This document shows positions 25,002 to 32,790 of a stretch of DNA of 38,199 bases, piece by piece. The position numbers and the translations under genes are program-made. The stretch comes from Allofournierella massiliensis (GTDB lineage Bacteria; Bacillota; Clostridia; Oscillospirales; Ruminococcaceae): contig NZ_JAFBIO010000018.1 in the NCBI RefSeq assembly GCF_021531255.1, positions 1-38,199 of the forward strand, in the 5' to 3' direction. The notes beneath the pieces are model-generated. The model did no database searches and was not told the DNA's origin. It worked only from the letters and a program-made list of their open reading frames with translations. Every line of letters starts with the position of its first letter. The first letter of the stretch is position 1.

Positions 25002-25056
25002 ATGATACCACAAAATCTTCGGATTGTCTTGAAGTTTTCGGCTCCTGTGTTAAAAT
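25002..25056. promoter_or_regulatory. Overlapping divergent promoters of udg and pta
   Basis: Minus strand: AAGACA (25030-25025), 17-nt spacer, TATCAT (25007-25002) with an extended TGG. Plus strand: TTGAAG (25029-25034), 16-nt spacer, TAAAAT (25051-25056). The two -35 boxes overlap by 2 bases, so the promoters should compete. Confidence 0.7.
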
Positions 25057-25148
25057 AGGAAAAGACAGTAAACCGGGATACGAACCGTGCCCGGGCCGCT
25101 GCGGCGCCCCGGCAGGCGCAAAGCAAAACTATCTGGAGGTTGATACCT

Positions 25149-26123
25149 ATGTTCAACGCATTGATTGACAAACTGAAAGCCCATCCCCGCACCATCGTCT
25201 TCACCGAGGGCACCGATCCCCGCATTCTGGAGGCTTCGGCCCGTCTGCTTTCCGGTACCTTCCTGACCCCCATCCTGGTGGGCAACGAGGAGGAAGTGCG
25301 CAAGGCCGCCGAGAAGGCCGGCTTCAATATCCGCGGCGCCGAGATCGTGGACCCCGAGACCTACCCCGAAATGGATGCCATGGTGGCCCGCATGGTCGAG
25401 CTGCGCAAGGGCAAGATGACCGAGGAGCAGTGCCGTGCGTCCCTCAAGAAGGGCAACTACTTCGGCACCATGCTGGTGGCCATGGGCAAGGCCGACTGCC
25501 TGCTGGGCGGCGCCACCTACTCCACCGCCGACACCGTGCGTCCCGCCCTGCAGCTGGTCAAGACCAAGCCCGGCAACAACATCGTGTCCTCCTGCTTCAT
25601 TCTGGTCCGTCCTTCCGCCACCGGCGACAACGACGTGCTGGCCATGGCCGACTGCGCCATCAACATCAAGCCCAACGAGGATGAGCTGGTGGAGATCGCT
25701 TCCGAGACCGTGGGCTGCGCCAAGATCTTCGGCATCGAGCCCAAGGTTGCCTTCCTGAGCTACTCCACCCTGGGCTCCGGCAAGGGCGAGGATGTGGACA
25801 AGATGCGCAACGCTGCCGAAAAGGCCAAGCTGGCCATGCCCAATGTGCCCATCGACGGCGAGCTGCAGTTTGACGCTGCCGTGTCTCCCCGTGTGGCCCA
25901 GACCAAGTGCAAGGATTCCCCGGTGGCCGGCTACGCCAACACCTTCATCTTCCCCGACATCAACGCCGGCAACATCGGCTACAAGATCGCCCAGCGCCTG
26001 GGCTCCTTCGACGCTTACGGCCCCATCCTGCTGGGCCTGAACGCCCCCATCAACGACCTGTCCCGCGGCTGCAACGCCCAGGAGGTCTACTCCATGGCCA
26101 TCATCACCGCTGCCCTGAGCTGA
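25149..26123 (+). CDS. pta: Phosphate acetyltransferase
   Basis: Pta converts acetyl-CoA and phosphate to acetyl phosphate and CoA, the first step of fermentative acetate and ATP formation. The 324-residue single-domain form shows LGGATYSTADTVRPAL, SCFILV, SYSTLGSGKGEDVDKM and DGELQFDAA, as in the PTA/PTB family. GGAGG lies 9 nt before the ATG. Codon choice is strongly skewed (many CTG, GGC, AAG, CGT), unlike its neighbours, suggesting high expression. No ackA is adjacent. A terminator follows directly. Confidence 0.95.
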   Translation: MFNALIDKLKAHPRTIVFTEGTDPRILEASARLLSGTFLTPILVGNEEEVRKAAEKAGFNIRGAEIVDPETYPEMDAMVARMVELRKGKMTEEQCRASLKKGNYFGTMLVAMGKADCLLGGATYSTADTVRPALQLVKTKPGNNIVSSCFILVRPSATGDNDVLAMADCAINIKPNEDELVEIASETVGCAKIFGIEPKVAFLSYSTLGSGKGEDVDKMRNAAEKAKLAMPNVPIDGELQFDAAVSPRVAQTKCKDSPVAGYANTFIFPDINAGNIGYKIAQRLGSFDAYGPILLGLNAPINDLSRGCNAQEVYSMAIITAALS

Positions 26124-26151
26124 GCGGAAAGGCCATAACCCCAAACTGCCC

Positions 26152-26200
26152 GGCGGCGCCGGCCAAGCCCTCAAAAGGGGCGGCCGGCGCTGCCTTTTTT
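26152..26200 (+). terminator. Terminator of pta
   Basis: A 13-bp GC stem (26152-26164 with 26182-26194, one G-T pair) is followed by a TTTTTT run at 26195-26200. Confidence 0.88.
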
Positions 26201-26227
26201 GCGCTTTCGCAGGGGCCAAAAACAAAA

Positions 26228-26266
26228 GAAACCGCTGCCGGCCAAGGGCCGACGGCGGTTTTTGGT
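26228..26266. terminator. Terminator of the HD-domain gene (bidirectional)
   Basis: AACCGCtGCCGGCC pairs with GGCCGaCGGCGGTT. TTTTT follows on the plus strand and TTTCTTTTGTTTTT on the minus strand, 26 bases after the HD-domain gene. Confidence 0.8.
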
Positions 26267-26291
26267 TGTGTTCCGGGAAAGCTGTTCACCC

Positions 26292-26789
26292 TTAGCTGAA
26301 CGCCGGGGTAAGTACCCGCAGGTTTTTCCGAATGCCAAGAGGTTTGGCCAGATGGGATTTTTCCAGGATGGCGGCAGCCTTGTCGGCAAAGCTCACCACA
26401 AAGGACTCCTTATAAGAGGGCAGGGCAGGGGTCAGAGGCCACATATGCTTGACGATGATGTCCTCTTCTTTTTTGGAAAGCCCATAGCGGCGGGCATTTT
26501 CCAGGGCCTTGTAGGGGTGGGCCCACAAAAGCGCCAGGCGGCTGATCTCCTCTTCCTCCCAGCTGTAGGGGGAAAGATCATGCAGCAGGCCGCCGCGGGC
26601 CGCCGCCCGGTAATCCCAGCCAAGGATCCGGCAGATGGTAAAACTGAAATACGCAACGCACAGGCAGTGGTCGTACCGGGTAACCCCGTCGGTATGCTGG
26701 CGCACATGGCGCATCAGCTGCACATACGGGTCCTTATCCAGGCTGTCCAGACATTCGGTGAACAGTTCCCGGTTTGCTTCGTTCCACAT
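26292..26789 (-). CDS. HD-domain phosphohydrolase-like protein
   Basis: The 165-residue protein has HD-superfamily metal ligands in order: His in TRYDHCLCVA, the His-Asp pair in GGLLHDLSPY, His in LLWAHPYKALE and His in IIVKHMWP. It is predicted to be a metal-dependent phosphohydrolase of unknown substrate. A small single domain fills the chain and no sensory domain is seen. Two ATGs lie close together (MPMWNEAN). The second is chosen because GGAGG is 9 nt away; the first is only 3 nt from it. An upstream TATAAT (26901-26896) and a CACAC-G-GTGTG dyad may control it. Confidence 0.82.
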   Translation of the reverse strand: MWNEANRELFTECLDSLDKDPYVQLMRHVRQHTDGVTRYDHCLCVAYFSFTICRILGWDYRAAARGGLLHDLSPYSWEEEEISRLALLWAHPYKALENARRYGLSKKEEDIIVKHMWPLTPALPSYKESFVVSFADKAAAILEKSHLAKPLGIRKNLRVLTPAFS

Positions 26790-26895
26790 TGGCATTGTCC
26801 TCCTAAAAATCACAGAAAACCGGCGTCCCGGCAAGGCGGCCGGGGCGAAAGTGAGGGATGGCAGGCCGGTTTGGTATGACAAATCCCTAAATTCC

Positions 26896-26914
26896 ATTAT
26901 ACACACACGGTGTG
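26896..26914 (-). promoter_or_regulatory. -10 box with adjoining dyad before the HD gene
   Basis: TATAAT (26901-26896) is preceded on the minus strand by the inverted repeat CACAC-N-GTGTG (26914-26904). No good -35 is visible. The dyad could be an operator in the promoter spacer. Confidence 0.45.
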
Positions 26915-27043
26915 CAAAGTACAGAGGCTGGACAATGTTCACAAATTTTTCATATAATTGACGAAAAAAACCGGAGAAAAACGGGGCCGCTTTTGTGCGT
27001 TTTCACATAGGAAACAGAAGAAAACGGAAGGATAAAACCACGT

Positions 27044-28315
27044 TTATTCGTAGCGCAGGGCCTCGATGGGGTCCATACGGGCGGCCTTGCTGGCGGGGTA
27101 ATAGCCGAAAAACACGCCAATGGCCATGGAAAATCCCACCGCTGCCAGTATCACGCCGGGGTTGGGCCGGGCCGGGCTGCCCATCAGGGAAGCGCCGATG
27201 GCGCCCATCCCCAGGCCTGCCAGAATGCCCAGCACTCCGCCCACCAGGCAGATGACCATGGCCTCCACAATAAACTGGGTGCGGATGGCGCCGGCAGGGG
27301 CACCCAGGGCCTTGCGCACGCCGATCTCCCGGGTGCGCTCGGTGATGGAAACCAACATGATGTTCATCACCCCGATGCCGCCCACCAACAGGCTGATGCC
27401 GGCAATCACCCCGATGGCCAGGCTGATGGTGTCCAGCACGCTGGTGATGGATTCCATCTCGTTCTGCAGGTTGTAGGCCTTCACCATGAACCGCTGGTTG
27501 GTGCCGTAAAAGCTTTTTTCAAAAAAGCTCTGGATCCGCTGGACCAGGGCGTCGGGATCCACGCCGGTCTGGGGCACCAGCTCGAAATAGCTGTAGTAGT
27601 GGCCGCTCTCCCCGTTGATCTGCTGTTCGGTGTAGATGGGCATGTACAGATCGGTGGTGGTGTCCTTGGTGGCAGTGGGGGTACCGCCCAAAAACAGCCC
27701 CTGAGGCTGGTAGTGGTATACCCCCACGATGGCAAAGGACTCCACGCTTTCCTTCAGGGATACTTCCAGGGTCTGGCCCAGGGCCTTTTCGATATCGCCC
27801 TGGAACATATTGTCCACCAGCTGGTCGCTCACAATGGCCACCCGGCGGGCGCCCTGGTAATCCTGGGTGCGGAAAGGCCGCCCCGCCACCAGATCCACCT
27901 TCTCGGCGGTAAAAAAGCCGTCGTTCACGCCGGTAAGCCGCACGTTGGCGTAGAGCCGGCCGTCCTGGGCCTGGCCGGTATCGCCCATGGATTCCCGCAG
28001 GACGATGGCCCGGGTCTGCTGTTCAAACTGCCGGCTGAAAGCCTCCAGCATATCATCGTTGAGCAGGTCTTCCTGGGTCATGCTCACCGAGTAATCGTAT
28101 TCACCGTTTTCGTCGGGGCGGTATTCCACGCCTACCTGCAGGTTGTTGCCGCCCATGGAAATCAGGCTCTCGTTTACCGTGGCGGTGAGGGAGTTGCCCA
28201 CCGTGACGATGGCGATCACCGAGCCAATGCCGATGATGATGCCCAGCATGGTGAGCAGGGCCCGCATCTTGTTGGCCCGCAGGCTGGCCAGAGCCAGTTG
28301 GATATTGTCAAGCAT
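27044..28315 (-). CDS. MacB-like ABC transporter permease
   Basis: The 423-residue inner-membrane protein of the type VII ABC (MacB/FtsX) fold has an N-terminal helix (ALLTMLGIIIGIGSVIAIVTVG). A large extracytoplasmic domain covers about residues 45-300. Three C-terminal helices contain the conserved GGIGVMNIMLVSITERTREIG coupling region and end PASKAARMDPIEALRYE. The start MLDNIQLAL has GGAGG 9 nt upstream and overlaps the ATPase gene by 8 nt. With the adjacent adaptor and ATPase it forms an efflux or mechanotransmission system. The substrate is unknown; antimicrobial peptides or lipids are typical. Confidence 0.93.
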   Translation of the reverse strand: MLDNIQLALASLRANKMRALLTMLGIIIGIGSVIAIVTVGNSLTATVNESLISMGGNNLQVGVEYRPDENGEYDYSVSMTQEDLLNDDMLEAFSRQFEQQTRAIVLRESMGDTGQAQDGRLYANVRLTGVNDGFFTAEKVDLVAGRPFRTQDYQGARRVAIVSDQLVDNMFQGDIEKALGQTLEVSLKESVESFAIVGVYHYQPQGLFLGGTPTATKDTTTDLYMPIYTEQQINGESGHYYSYFELVPQTGVDPDALVQRIQSFFEKSFYGTNQRFMVKAYNLQNEMESITSVLDTISLAIGVIAGISLLVGGIGVMNIMLVSITERTREIGVRKALGAPAGAIRTQFIVEAMVICLVGGVLGILAGLGMGAIGASLMGSPARPNPGVILAAVGFSMAIGVFFGYYPASKAARMDPIEALRYE

Positions 28316-29021
28316 GGGCGGGCACCTCCTTTCCGGCCCGTTCGCCGATGATCTGCCCATCCACCAGGGTCAGGATCCGCTGGCATTCCTCGGCCAGGGC
28401 CTGGCTGTGGGTGATGAGCACGATGGTTTTGCCCTGCTGCCGGTTCAGCTGGTGGAACAGGTCCATCACGGTGCGGCTGGTCTGGCTGTCCAGGGCGCCG
28501 GTAGGCTCATCGGCCAGCAGGATGGCCGGGTCGTTGGCCATGGCCCGGGCAATGGCTACCCGCTGCTTCTGGCCGCCGGAAAGCTCATTGGGCTGGTGGC
28601 GGGCACGTTCTTCCATCCCCACCAGTTCCAGCAGCTCCATGGCCCGCTGGGCCCGCTGCCGGGCGGGCAGGCCGGCGTACAGCATGGGCAGCTCCACATT
28701 CTTCTGGGCGCTCTGCCGGCCGATCAGGTTGAAGTTCTGGAACACAAAGCCGATTTTTTTGTTGCGGATCTCACTCATCCGCCCGTCCTTCAGGCTCAGC
28801 ATATCCACCCCGTCCAGCAGGTAGCTGCCCTCGCTGGGCCGATCCAGCGCCCCGATGATGTTCATCAGGGTGGATTTGCCCGAACCGGATTCGCCCACGA
28901 TGGCCACAAATTCCCCGGGGTAGACCTGCAGGTCGATGCCGTGCAGGATCTCCAGCTCGTTGGGCTTGCCCTCATAATATCGCTTCTTGATGCCCTGCAT
29001 CTGGATCATGGCTTGGGTCAT
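28308..29021 (-). CDS. MacB/LolD-like ABC transporter ATPase
   Basis: The 237-residue ATP-binding subunit has Walker A GESGSGKS (43-50), a Q-loop in GFVFQNFNLIG, signature NELSGGQKQRV, Walker B ILLADEPTGALD and the H-loop in VLITHSQ. The DEPTGALD form places it in the MacB/LolD group. It lies 3 nt after the adaptor gene and overlaps the permease start, so the three are translated together. GGGGGA precedes the ATG by 8 nt. Confidence 0.95.
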   Translation of the reverse strand: MTQAMIQMQGIKKRYYEGKPNELEILHGIDLQVYPGEFVAIVGESGSGKSTLMNIIGALDRPSEGSYLLDGVDMLSLKDGRMSEIRNKKIGFVFQNFNLIGRQSAQKNVELPMLYAGLPARQRAQRAMELLELVGMEERARHQPNELSGGQKQRVAIARAMANDPAILLADEPTGALDSQTSRTVMDLFHQLNRQQGKTIVLITHSQALAEECQRILTLVDGQIIGERAGKEVPAHA

Positions 29022-29024
29022 GGT

Positions 29025-30164
29025 TTATTCCCCCATCTCCGGGGCCAGGCTCTGGATCTCCATCCCTTCGCTCAGCCCCTCGCCGCTGATCTCGGCCTCA
29101 AAATCGCTTTCCAGCCCGGTGGTCACCGGCACGGGCTCAAAGCTGCCGTCCGGCTGCTTGGCATAAACCACCGGGTTGCCCTCCTGGTCGGTGCCCAGGG
29201 CGGCCAGAGGCACCACAAAGACGTTTTCCCGGGAATCCAGAACGATCTGGGCCTTGGCGCTCATCCCCAGCTTGATGGCCTCGGTGGCATCCGAAAAGCG
29301 GATCTGCACCGGGAAGAGGCTTTCCCCGCTGCTGTTCTCCTGCGCCTTGGGGGCAATGCGGCTCACCGTGCCCGAGAAGGTATCCTGCGCGCCGGTGGTG
29401 ATGTTCACGGCCTGGCCGGTCTTGAGCCGGTTGATGTCAAATTCCTTGATGCTCACTTCCAGCAGGGGCTGGGCGGGGTCCTCGATGGTGGCAATGCTGC
29501 CGGTGCCGCCCACCTTGGCCAGGCTGGTGATCACCCCGGCCTTGGGGGCGGTGATGGTGCAGTCCGCCTTGTTCTGGTACAACTTCTGCAGTTCGTTGCT
29601 GCTCTGGCTCTGCTGGTCAAGAATGGCCCCGTTCAAAGCATCCTGAGCGTCCTCAATGGCCAGGCTGTCCGAGCGCAGCAGGTCGTTCCAGGAATCCTCG
29701 TCCATTTCGCCCCAGCGTTCCTCATCGATCTTTTTCTTGTTCTTGGCGTCCTCCAGCCGGCGGGCCGCCTGGTCCACTGCCATCTGGGCTTTCTGGGCCG
29801 AGGCGTTCTGCTCCTTCTGGTGGGTGGCAATGTCCGCGTCCAGGCTCTCGGTGTCCAGAAGGGCGATCACATCCCCCTCGTTTACCCGGTCGCCCACCGC
29901 CACTTTCAGCTCCGCCACCGGGTAGGTGAGGGTGGTGCTCACCTCGCACACGGTGCCGCTGGTGATGGTGCCGCTGGCCGACAGGGTAGAGCGGATCTCG
30001 CCCTTTTCCAGCGTCAGGGTCTGCACCGTGGCCTGGGTCTCGGCGGCTGCCGCGGCAGCCCGTGGCTTCAGCACCAGGTTATAGCCCAGGTACAGTACCG
30101 CCAGCACGGCCAGCAGGGCGCATAGCTTTTTATGTCTGCCCAGAAACGTTTTGATCTTTGCCAT
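29025..30164 (-). CDS. HlyD/MacA-family efflux adaptor
   Basis: The 379-residue membrane-fusion-type adaptor has an N-terminal anchor (LCALLAVLAVLYLGYNLVL, about 14-32), then a split biotinyl-lipoyl domain (VAVGDRVNEGDVIALLDTE and TITAPKAGVITSLAKVGG). A helical hairpin between them is rich in Gln, Glu and Lys. A beta-barrel domain follows, with a terminal domain at SRENVFVVPLAALGTD. In Gram-positive bacteria such proteins assemble with MacB-like permeases outside the membrane. The start MAKIKTF has GGGAG 10 nt upstream. It is first in the operon, preceded by a leader of about 270 nt. Confidence 0.92.
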   Translation of the reverse strand: MAKIKTFLGRHKKLCALLAVLAVLYLGYNLVLKPRAAAAAAETQATVQTLTLEKGEIRSTLSASGTITSGTVCEVSTTLTYPVAELKVAVGDRVNEGDVIALLDTESLDADIATHQKEQNASAQKAQMAVDQAARRLEDAKNKKKIDEERWGEMDEDSWNDLLRSDSLAIEDAQDALNGAILDQQSQSSNELQKLYQNKADCTITAPKAGVITSLAKVGGTGSIATIEDPAQPLLEVSIKEFDINRLKTGQAVNITTGAQDTFSGTVSRIAPKAQENSSGESLFPVQIRFSDATEAIKLGMSAKAQIVLDSRENVFVVPLAALGTDQEGNPVVYAKQPDGSFEPVPVTTGLESDFEAEISGEGLSEGMEIQSLAPEMGE

Positions 30165-30429
30165 TTTCGTCTGTCTCCCTTTTTTGGTTTTCTGTGATGG
30201 ATCTGTCCGGTATTTTCCGGCTGCGGCCATGCCGGGGAAAAGTACCTCCCACCGGCCGGCCCGCCTTCAGGGTATTCCTTCCGTCAAGGGGAAGGTCAAG
30301 CCCCCTCTGCCGTTTTTCGGCGGTTTTCTGGTATTCCAACGAGGCAGGCAGGGGGATTCCTGCAGCCCTCGGGGAATTTTTTGGAAAACCGGCCGGAAAA
30401 GCGGAGCCAATTGTACTAATGTGTTATTG

Positions 30430-30476
30430 TATTAAACGATTAATATAATAATACATATTGCCTCCGCTCCTGTCAA
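30430..30476 (-). promoter_or_regulatory. Strong promoter with dyad operator of the efflux operon
   Basis: TTGACA (30476-30471), 17-nt spacer, TATTAT (30453-30448). Directly downstream is the perfect inverted repeat TATTAA-N4-TTAATA (30430-30445), at the expected transcript start. This is a good position for a TetR- or MarR-type repressor. No such regulator is encoded next to it. The leader 30165-30429 holds no gene. Confidence 0.75.
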
Positions 30477-30627
30477 GGGCAGAAGCGCAAAATTTCCGAA
30501 GGATTCTCCCAGTACCGCTCTTTTACCTCCCCAAAAGAGTGAAAAAGGCCCCGGCGGGGCAGAATAGCCCCAAAAGCGGGCCGGCCCGGCAGGGCAATAG
30601 CGGAGGGTATCCCCGTGGCCCGGCGGC

Positions 30628-30654
30628 AAAAAAGCCCCGGCGCAAGGCCGGGGC
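30628..30654 (-). terminator. Minus-strand terminator without a recognised gene
   Basis: GCCCCGGC (30634-30641) and GCCGGGGC (30647-30654) form a stem followed on the minus strand by TTTTTT. The 170 bases before it hold no gene that I can support, so a small RNA or a lost gene is possible. Confidence 0.65.
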
Positions 30655-30656
30655 GC

Positions 30657-30800
30657 TCCCTCAACAGCCATATTCTGGTGCTGATTAGGGAAAATATCCA
30701 GGCTTTTGAGCGGGAACACGGCGAGATCGAGGGTGCTATCCGCCCGGATGTGAACGTCAAACCTGCCCGGAAAAACGGAAGCAGCGAGGCAAAAATCTGA
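30657..30800 (+). other. Possible 3' remnant of a coding sequence
   Basis: The plus-strand frame reads a protein-like tail (SHILVLIRENIQAFEREHGE, later RPDVNVKP) ending in TGA at 30800. It has no start codon with a ribosome site, and the frame begins inside the preceding hairpin. It is probably a leftover C-terminus. No family is recognised. The rest of 30477-30888 holds only hairpins. Confidence 0.25.
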
Positions 30801-30827
30801 AATTCCAAATACCAAATAATAAGAGAA

Positions 30828-30866
30828 GCCCGGGGGTCAAGGTATACAGCACCTTGGCCCCCGGGC
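30828..30866 (-). terminator. Terminator of the SdpI-like gene
   Basis: A 16-bp stem with one wobble pair (30828-30843 with 30851-30866) closes a 7-nt loop. On the minus strand a T-rich TTCTCTTATTATTT follows, 22 bases after the stop. Confidence 0.8.
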
Positions 30867-30888
30867 GTTATGCGATGGATGAAAGAAA

Positions 30889-31263
30889 CTATTGCCTTTT
30901 GGCAATCTGTGCGGGAACAATCAAAACCGCAATGACAGAAAAAATGAAATAGACAAAGAATACCGCCAGGGCTGTTCCCATGCCTGCTTGCGCAAAATAC
31001 AAAACAGCAAAAACCAGAAGGCCCAGAGCCGCAAACAGGGCGCACAAATTTCCTGCGAGAATATTGGCGCGCTCCCATTGCTCTCTGTTGTACATGATAT
31101 CGCTGTTGTGATACCCGACACGGAAATCGGGGAAAGAAGAGTGCCTTTTATTTGGAATAAACGCCAAAACGCCTAAAATAACCGAAAAAACGGTATACAG
31201 CAGGGCTGCAAGAAATTTTTCATGAGTTTCTCCTTCGCAATTTTTGAGTGTTGCGGACGGCAT
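30889..31263 (-). CDS. SdpI-like small membrane protein, start region apparently shifted
   Basis: About 115 residues with three membrane helices (AALLYTVFSVILGVLAFI; LAGNLCALFAALGLLVFAVLYF; ALAVFFVYFIFSVIAVLIV). The loop PDFRVGYHNS...YNREQWERANILAG is like the conserved RxGxR...N...W...N loop of SdpI-family immunity and signalling proteins. The best start signal (GGAG, then ATG AAA AA) is one base out of frame with this reading frame. One more A would give MKKFLAALLYTVF. As it stands, translation must begin at the ATG at 31263, with no good ribosome site, or the gene is frameshifted. A role in toxin immunity is a family-based guess. Confidence 0.6.
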   Translation of the reverse strand: MPSATLKNCEGETHEKFLAALLYTVFSVILGVLAFIPNKRHSSFPDFRVGYHNSDIMYNREQWERANILAGNLCALFAALGLLVFAVLYFAQAGMGTALAVFFVYFIFSVIAVLIVPAQIAKRQ

Positions 31264-31281
31264 AAAAAGGAAGGATTTTCA

Positions 31282-31845
31282 TTACTGCTTTACTGTTTTT
31301 AGATATTCAAGCCAGGCCTGCGTCCATGTGTTATAAAAATCATTGTACGTGCTGAATATATCTTTTATTTGTTTTATTTCCTTGGGAGTAAACGGAATGA
31401 TGTGTTCCAATAACCAGTTTCCTTCTGGCCCCTTGAGGATGCTTCTAAAAATAGTGTGATAGGACGAATTGAAAATGGGCGGTGATTGTTGAAAGCTTTT
31501 AAGGCTTTTATAACCTGGTGGTGACCATGTATTGGATTGAGTGCAATCTAAATTTGATGCAGTATATTTCAATATGGAACAACCTGGATAAACATAAATA
31601 ACTGGAATATTTGCTAATAATAGATCCAATATTAGCATTTCATAGAAACTCAATAAATGTTTCTGGGAGCTGATGTTTTCCAGATTTTTTAAGTCAAAAA
31701 ATTGATTTCGCACAACATCAAATGTTGCTGGAAGCATTTTTTCCTTTTCTAAAAATTGTTGGCTGAATTCATGAAAATACGCAGTAGATTTGATTTTGGA
31801 ATCTATATCAGAACCTAAAATAAAACTGTAAATGCCTATGCCGTT
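31282..31845 (-). pseudogene. 3' fragment of an interrupted AT-rich gene
   Basis: The open frame runs from inside the palindrome at 31841-31875 to the stop at 31282 without a start codon until an internal Met at 31737. It reads GIYSFILGSDIDSKIKSTAY, then the part from MLPATFDVVRN to the end (about 188 residues in all). It is very AT-rich. I recognise no family. Its missing 5' end and the 3'-truncated frame at 35060-35762, on the same strand, suggest that they are halves of one gene (see findings). Confidence 0.55.
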
Positions 31846-31875
31846 ATGCTATGAGCATAGTACATAGCATAACGG
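31841..31875. repeat. Perfect 13-bp inverted repeat upstream of the regulator
   Basis: CCGTTATGCTATG, 9-nt spacer, CATAGCATAACGG. It lies 35 bases before the regulator start, at the junction with the AT-rich fragment. It could be an operator for that regulator, a terminator, or the end of the inserted segment. Confidence 0.8.
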
Positions 31876-31909
31876 CTTCTCTTTCGTTGAGCTAGCAAGG
31901 AGGGTGAAT

Positions 31910-32710
31910 ATGTCTTTATCCATACAAGAGCGATTAAAAGACCTACGTGTGGAGCGTGGCTTGACGCTGGGGCAGCTTGCGGAGCAGACCGGGCTTTCCA
32001 AGTCTGCGCTGGGCAGTTACGAAACGGAAGACTTCAAGGACATCAGCCACTATGCCCTTATCCGGCTGGCGAAGTTTTACGGTGTGACCGCTGATTATCT
32101 GCTGGGGCTGTCTGAAATGAAAAATCACCCAAACGCCGATCTTGCAGACCTGCGTTTGAGTGATGAAATGATTGACCTGCTGAAAAGCGGGAGGATAGAC
32201 AATACCCTGCTGTGTGAGCTGGCGGCGCACCCGGATTTCCCCCGGCTGATGGCTGACCTTGAAATCTATGTGAACGGAACGGCACTGAAACAGGCGCAGG
32301 GTGCAAACGCCATAGTGGACACGATGAGCGCAACTGTTATAAAAAAGCATAATCCTGGCATGAGTGATACGCAGTTAAGACAGCTTATCACCGCCCATAT
32401 TGATGAGGACGAGTTTTGCCGCTATGTGATACAACGGGACATAAACGGGATTGCCCTTGCTCTGCGGGAAACACACAAGGACGATTTTTTCAGCGTCCCA
32501 GAGGATAACCCGCTAAAAGAAATGCTGGAAACTGCTGGTGAAATCGTCAGCCAGGACAGCGACACGGAACAAGCGTACTTGGCGTTTATCTGCAAACGGC
32601 TCAAGCTGAATTTTAGGAAGCTGTCAGTAGAAGAACGGAAGTGGCTGAAAAAGATTGCGGAAAAATCCGACTTGCTGAAGAATCCAAAACCGCAGAGAGG
32701 ACGAAGATAA
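31910..32710 (+). CDS. Cro/CI-type helix-turn-helix regulator of a mobile element
   Basis: The 266-residue protein has an XRE helix-turn-helix in residues 1-65 (RLKDLRVERGLTLGQLAEQTGLSKSALGSYE and ADYLLGLSEMKNHP). A roughly 200-residue helical C-terminal region follows, with no recognised enzyme motif. Such long XRE proteins are common in conjugative elements of gut Clostridia. The ATG is chosen with AAGGAGG 6 nt upstream; an in-frame GTG overlaps that site. A perfect inverted repeat upstream may be its own operator. It converges on the efflux gene with a shared terminator. Confidence 0.85.
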   Translation: MSLSIQERLKDLRVERGLTLGQLAEQTGLSKSALGSYETEDFKDISHYALIRLAKFYGVTADYLLGLSEMKNHPNADLADLRLSDEMIDLLKSGRIDNTLLCELAAHPDFPRLMADLEIYVNGTALKQAQGANAIVDTMSATVIKKHNPGMSDTQLRQLITAHIDEDEFCRYVIQRDINGIALALRETHKDDFFSVPEDNPLKEMLETAGEIVSQDSDTEQAYLAFICKRLKLNFRKLSVEERKWLKKIAEKSDLLKNPKPQRGRR

Positions 32711-32762
32711 AAAATGCCTGAACGGCGGTTCTGGTTTTTCAGAACCACCATCCAGGCATTTT
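32711..32762. terminator. Bidirectional terminator between regulator and efflux gene
   Basis: AAAATGCCTG (32711-32720) pairs with CAGGCATTTT (32753-32762), enclosing an inner hairpin (GGTTCTG with CAGAACC). T-rich tails are on both sides. Confidence 0.85.
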
Positions 32763-32790
32763 GTTTAGTAATAGAAAAAGGTGCAGTTGA

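Noticed and set aside
28143-30125. 660-codon plus-strand open frame across the efflux operon
   Set aside because: Antisense to the adaptor, ATPase and permease genes, with no recognisable domain.
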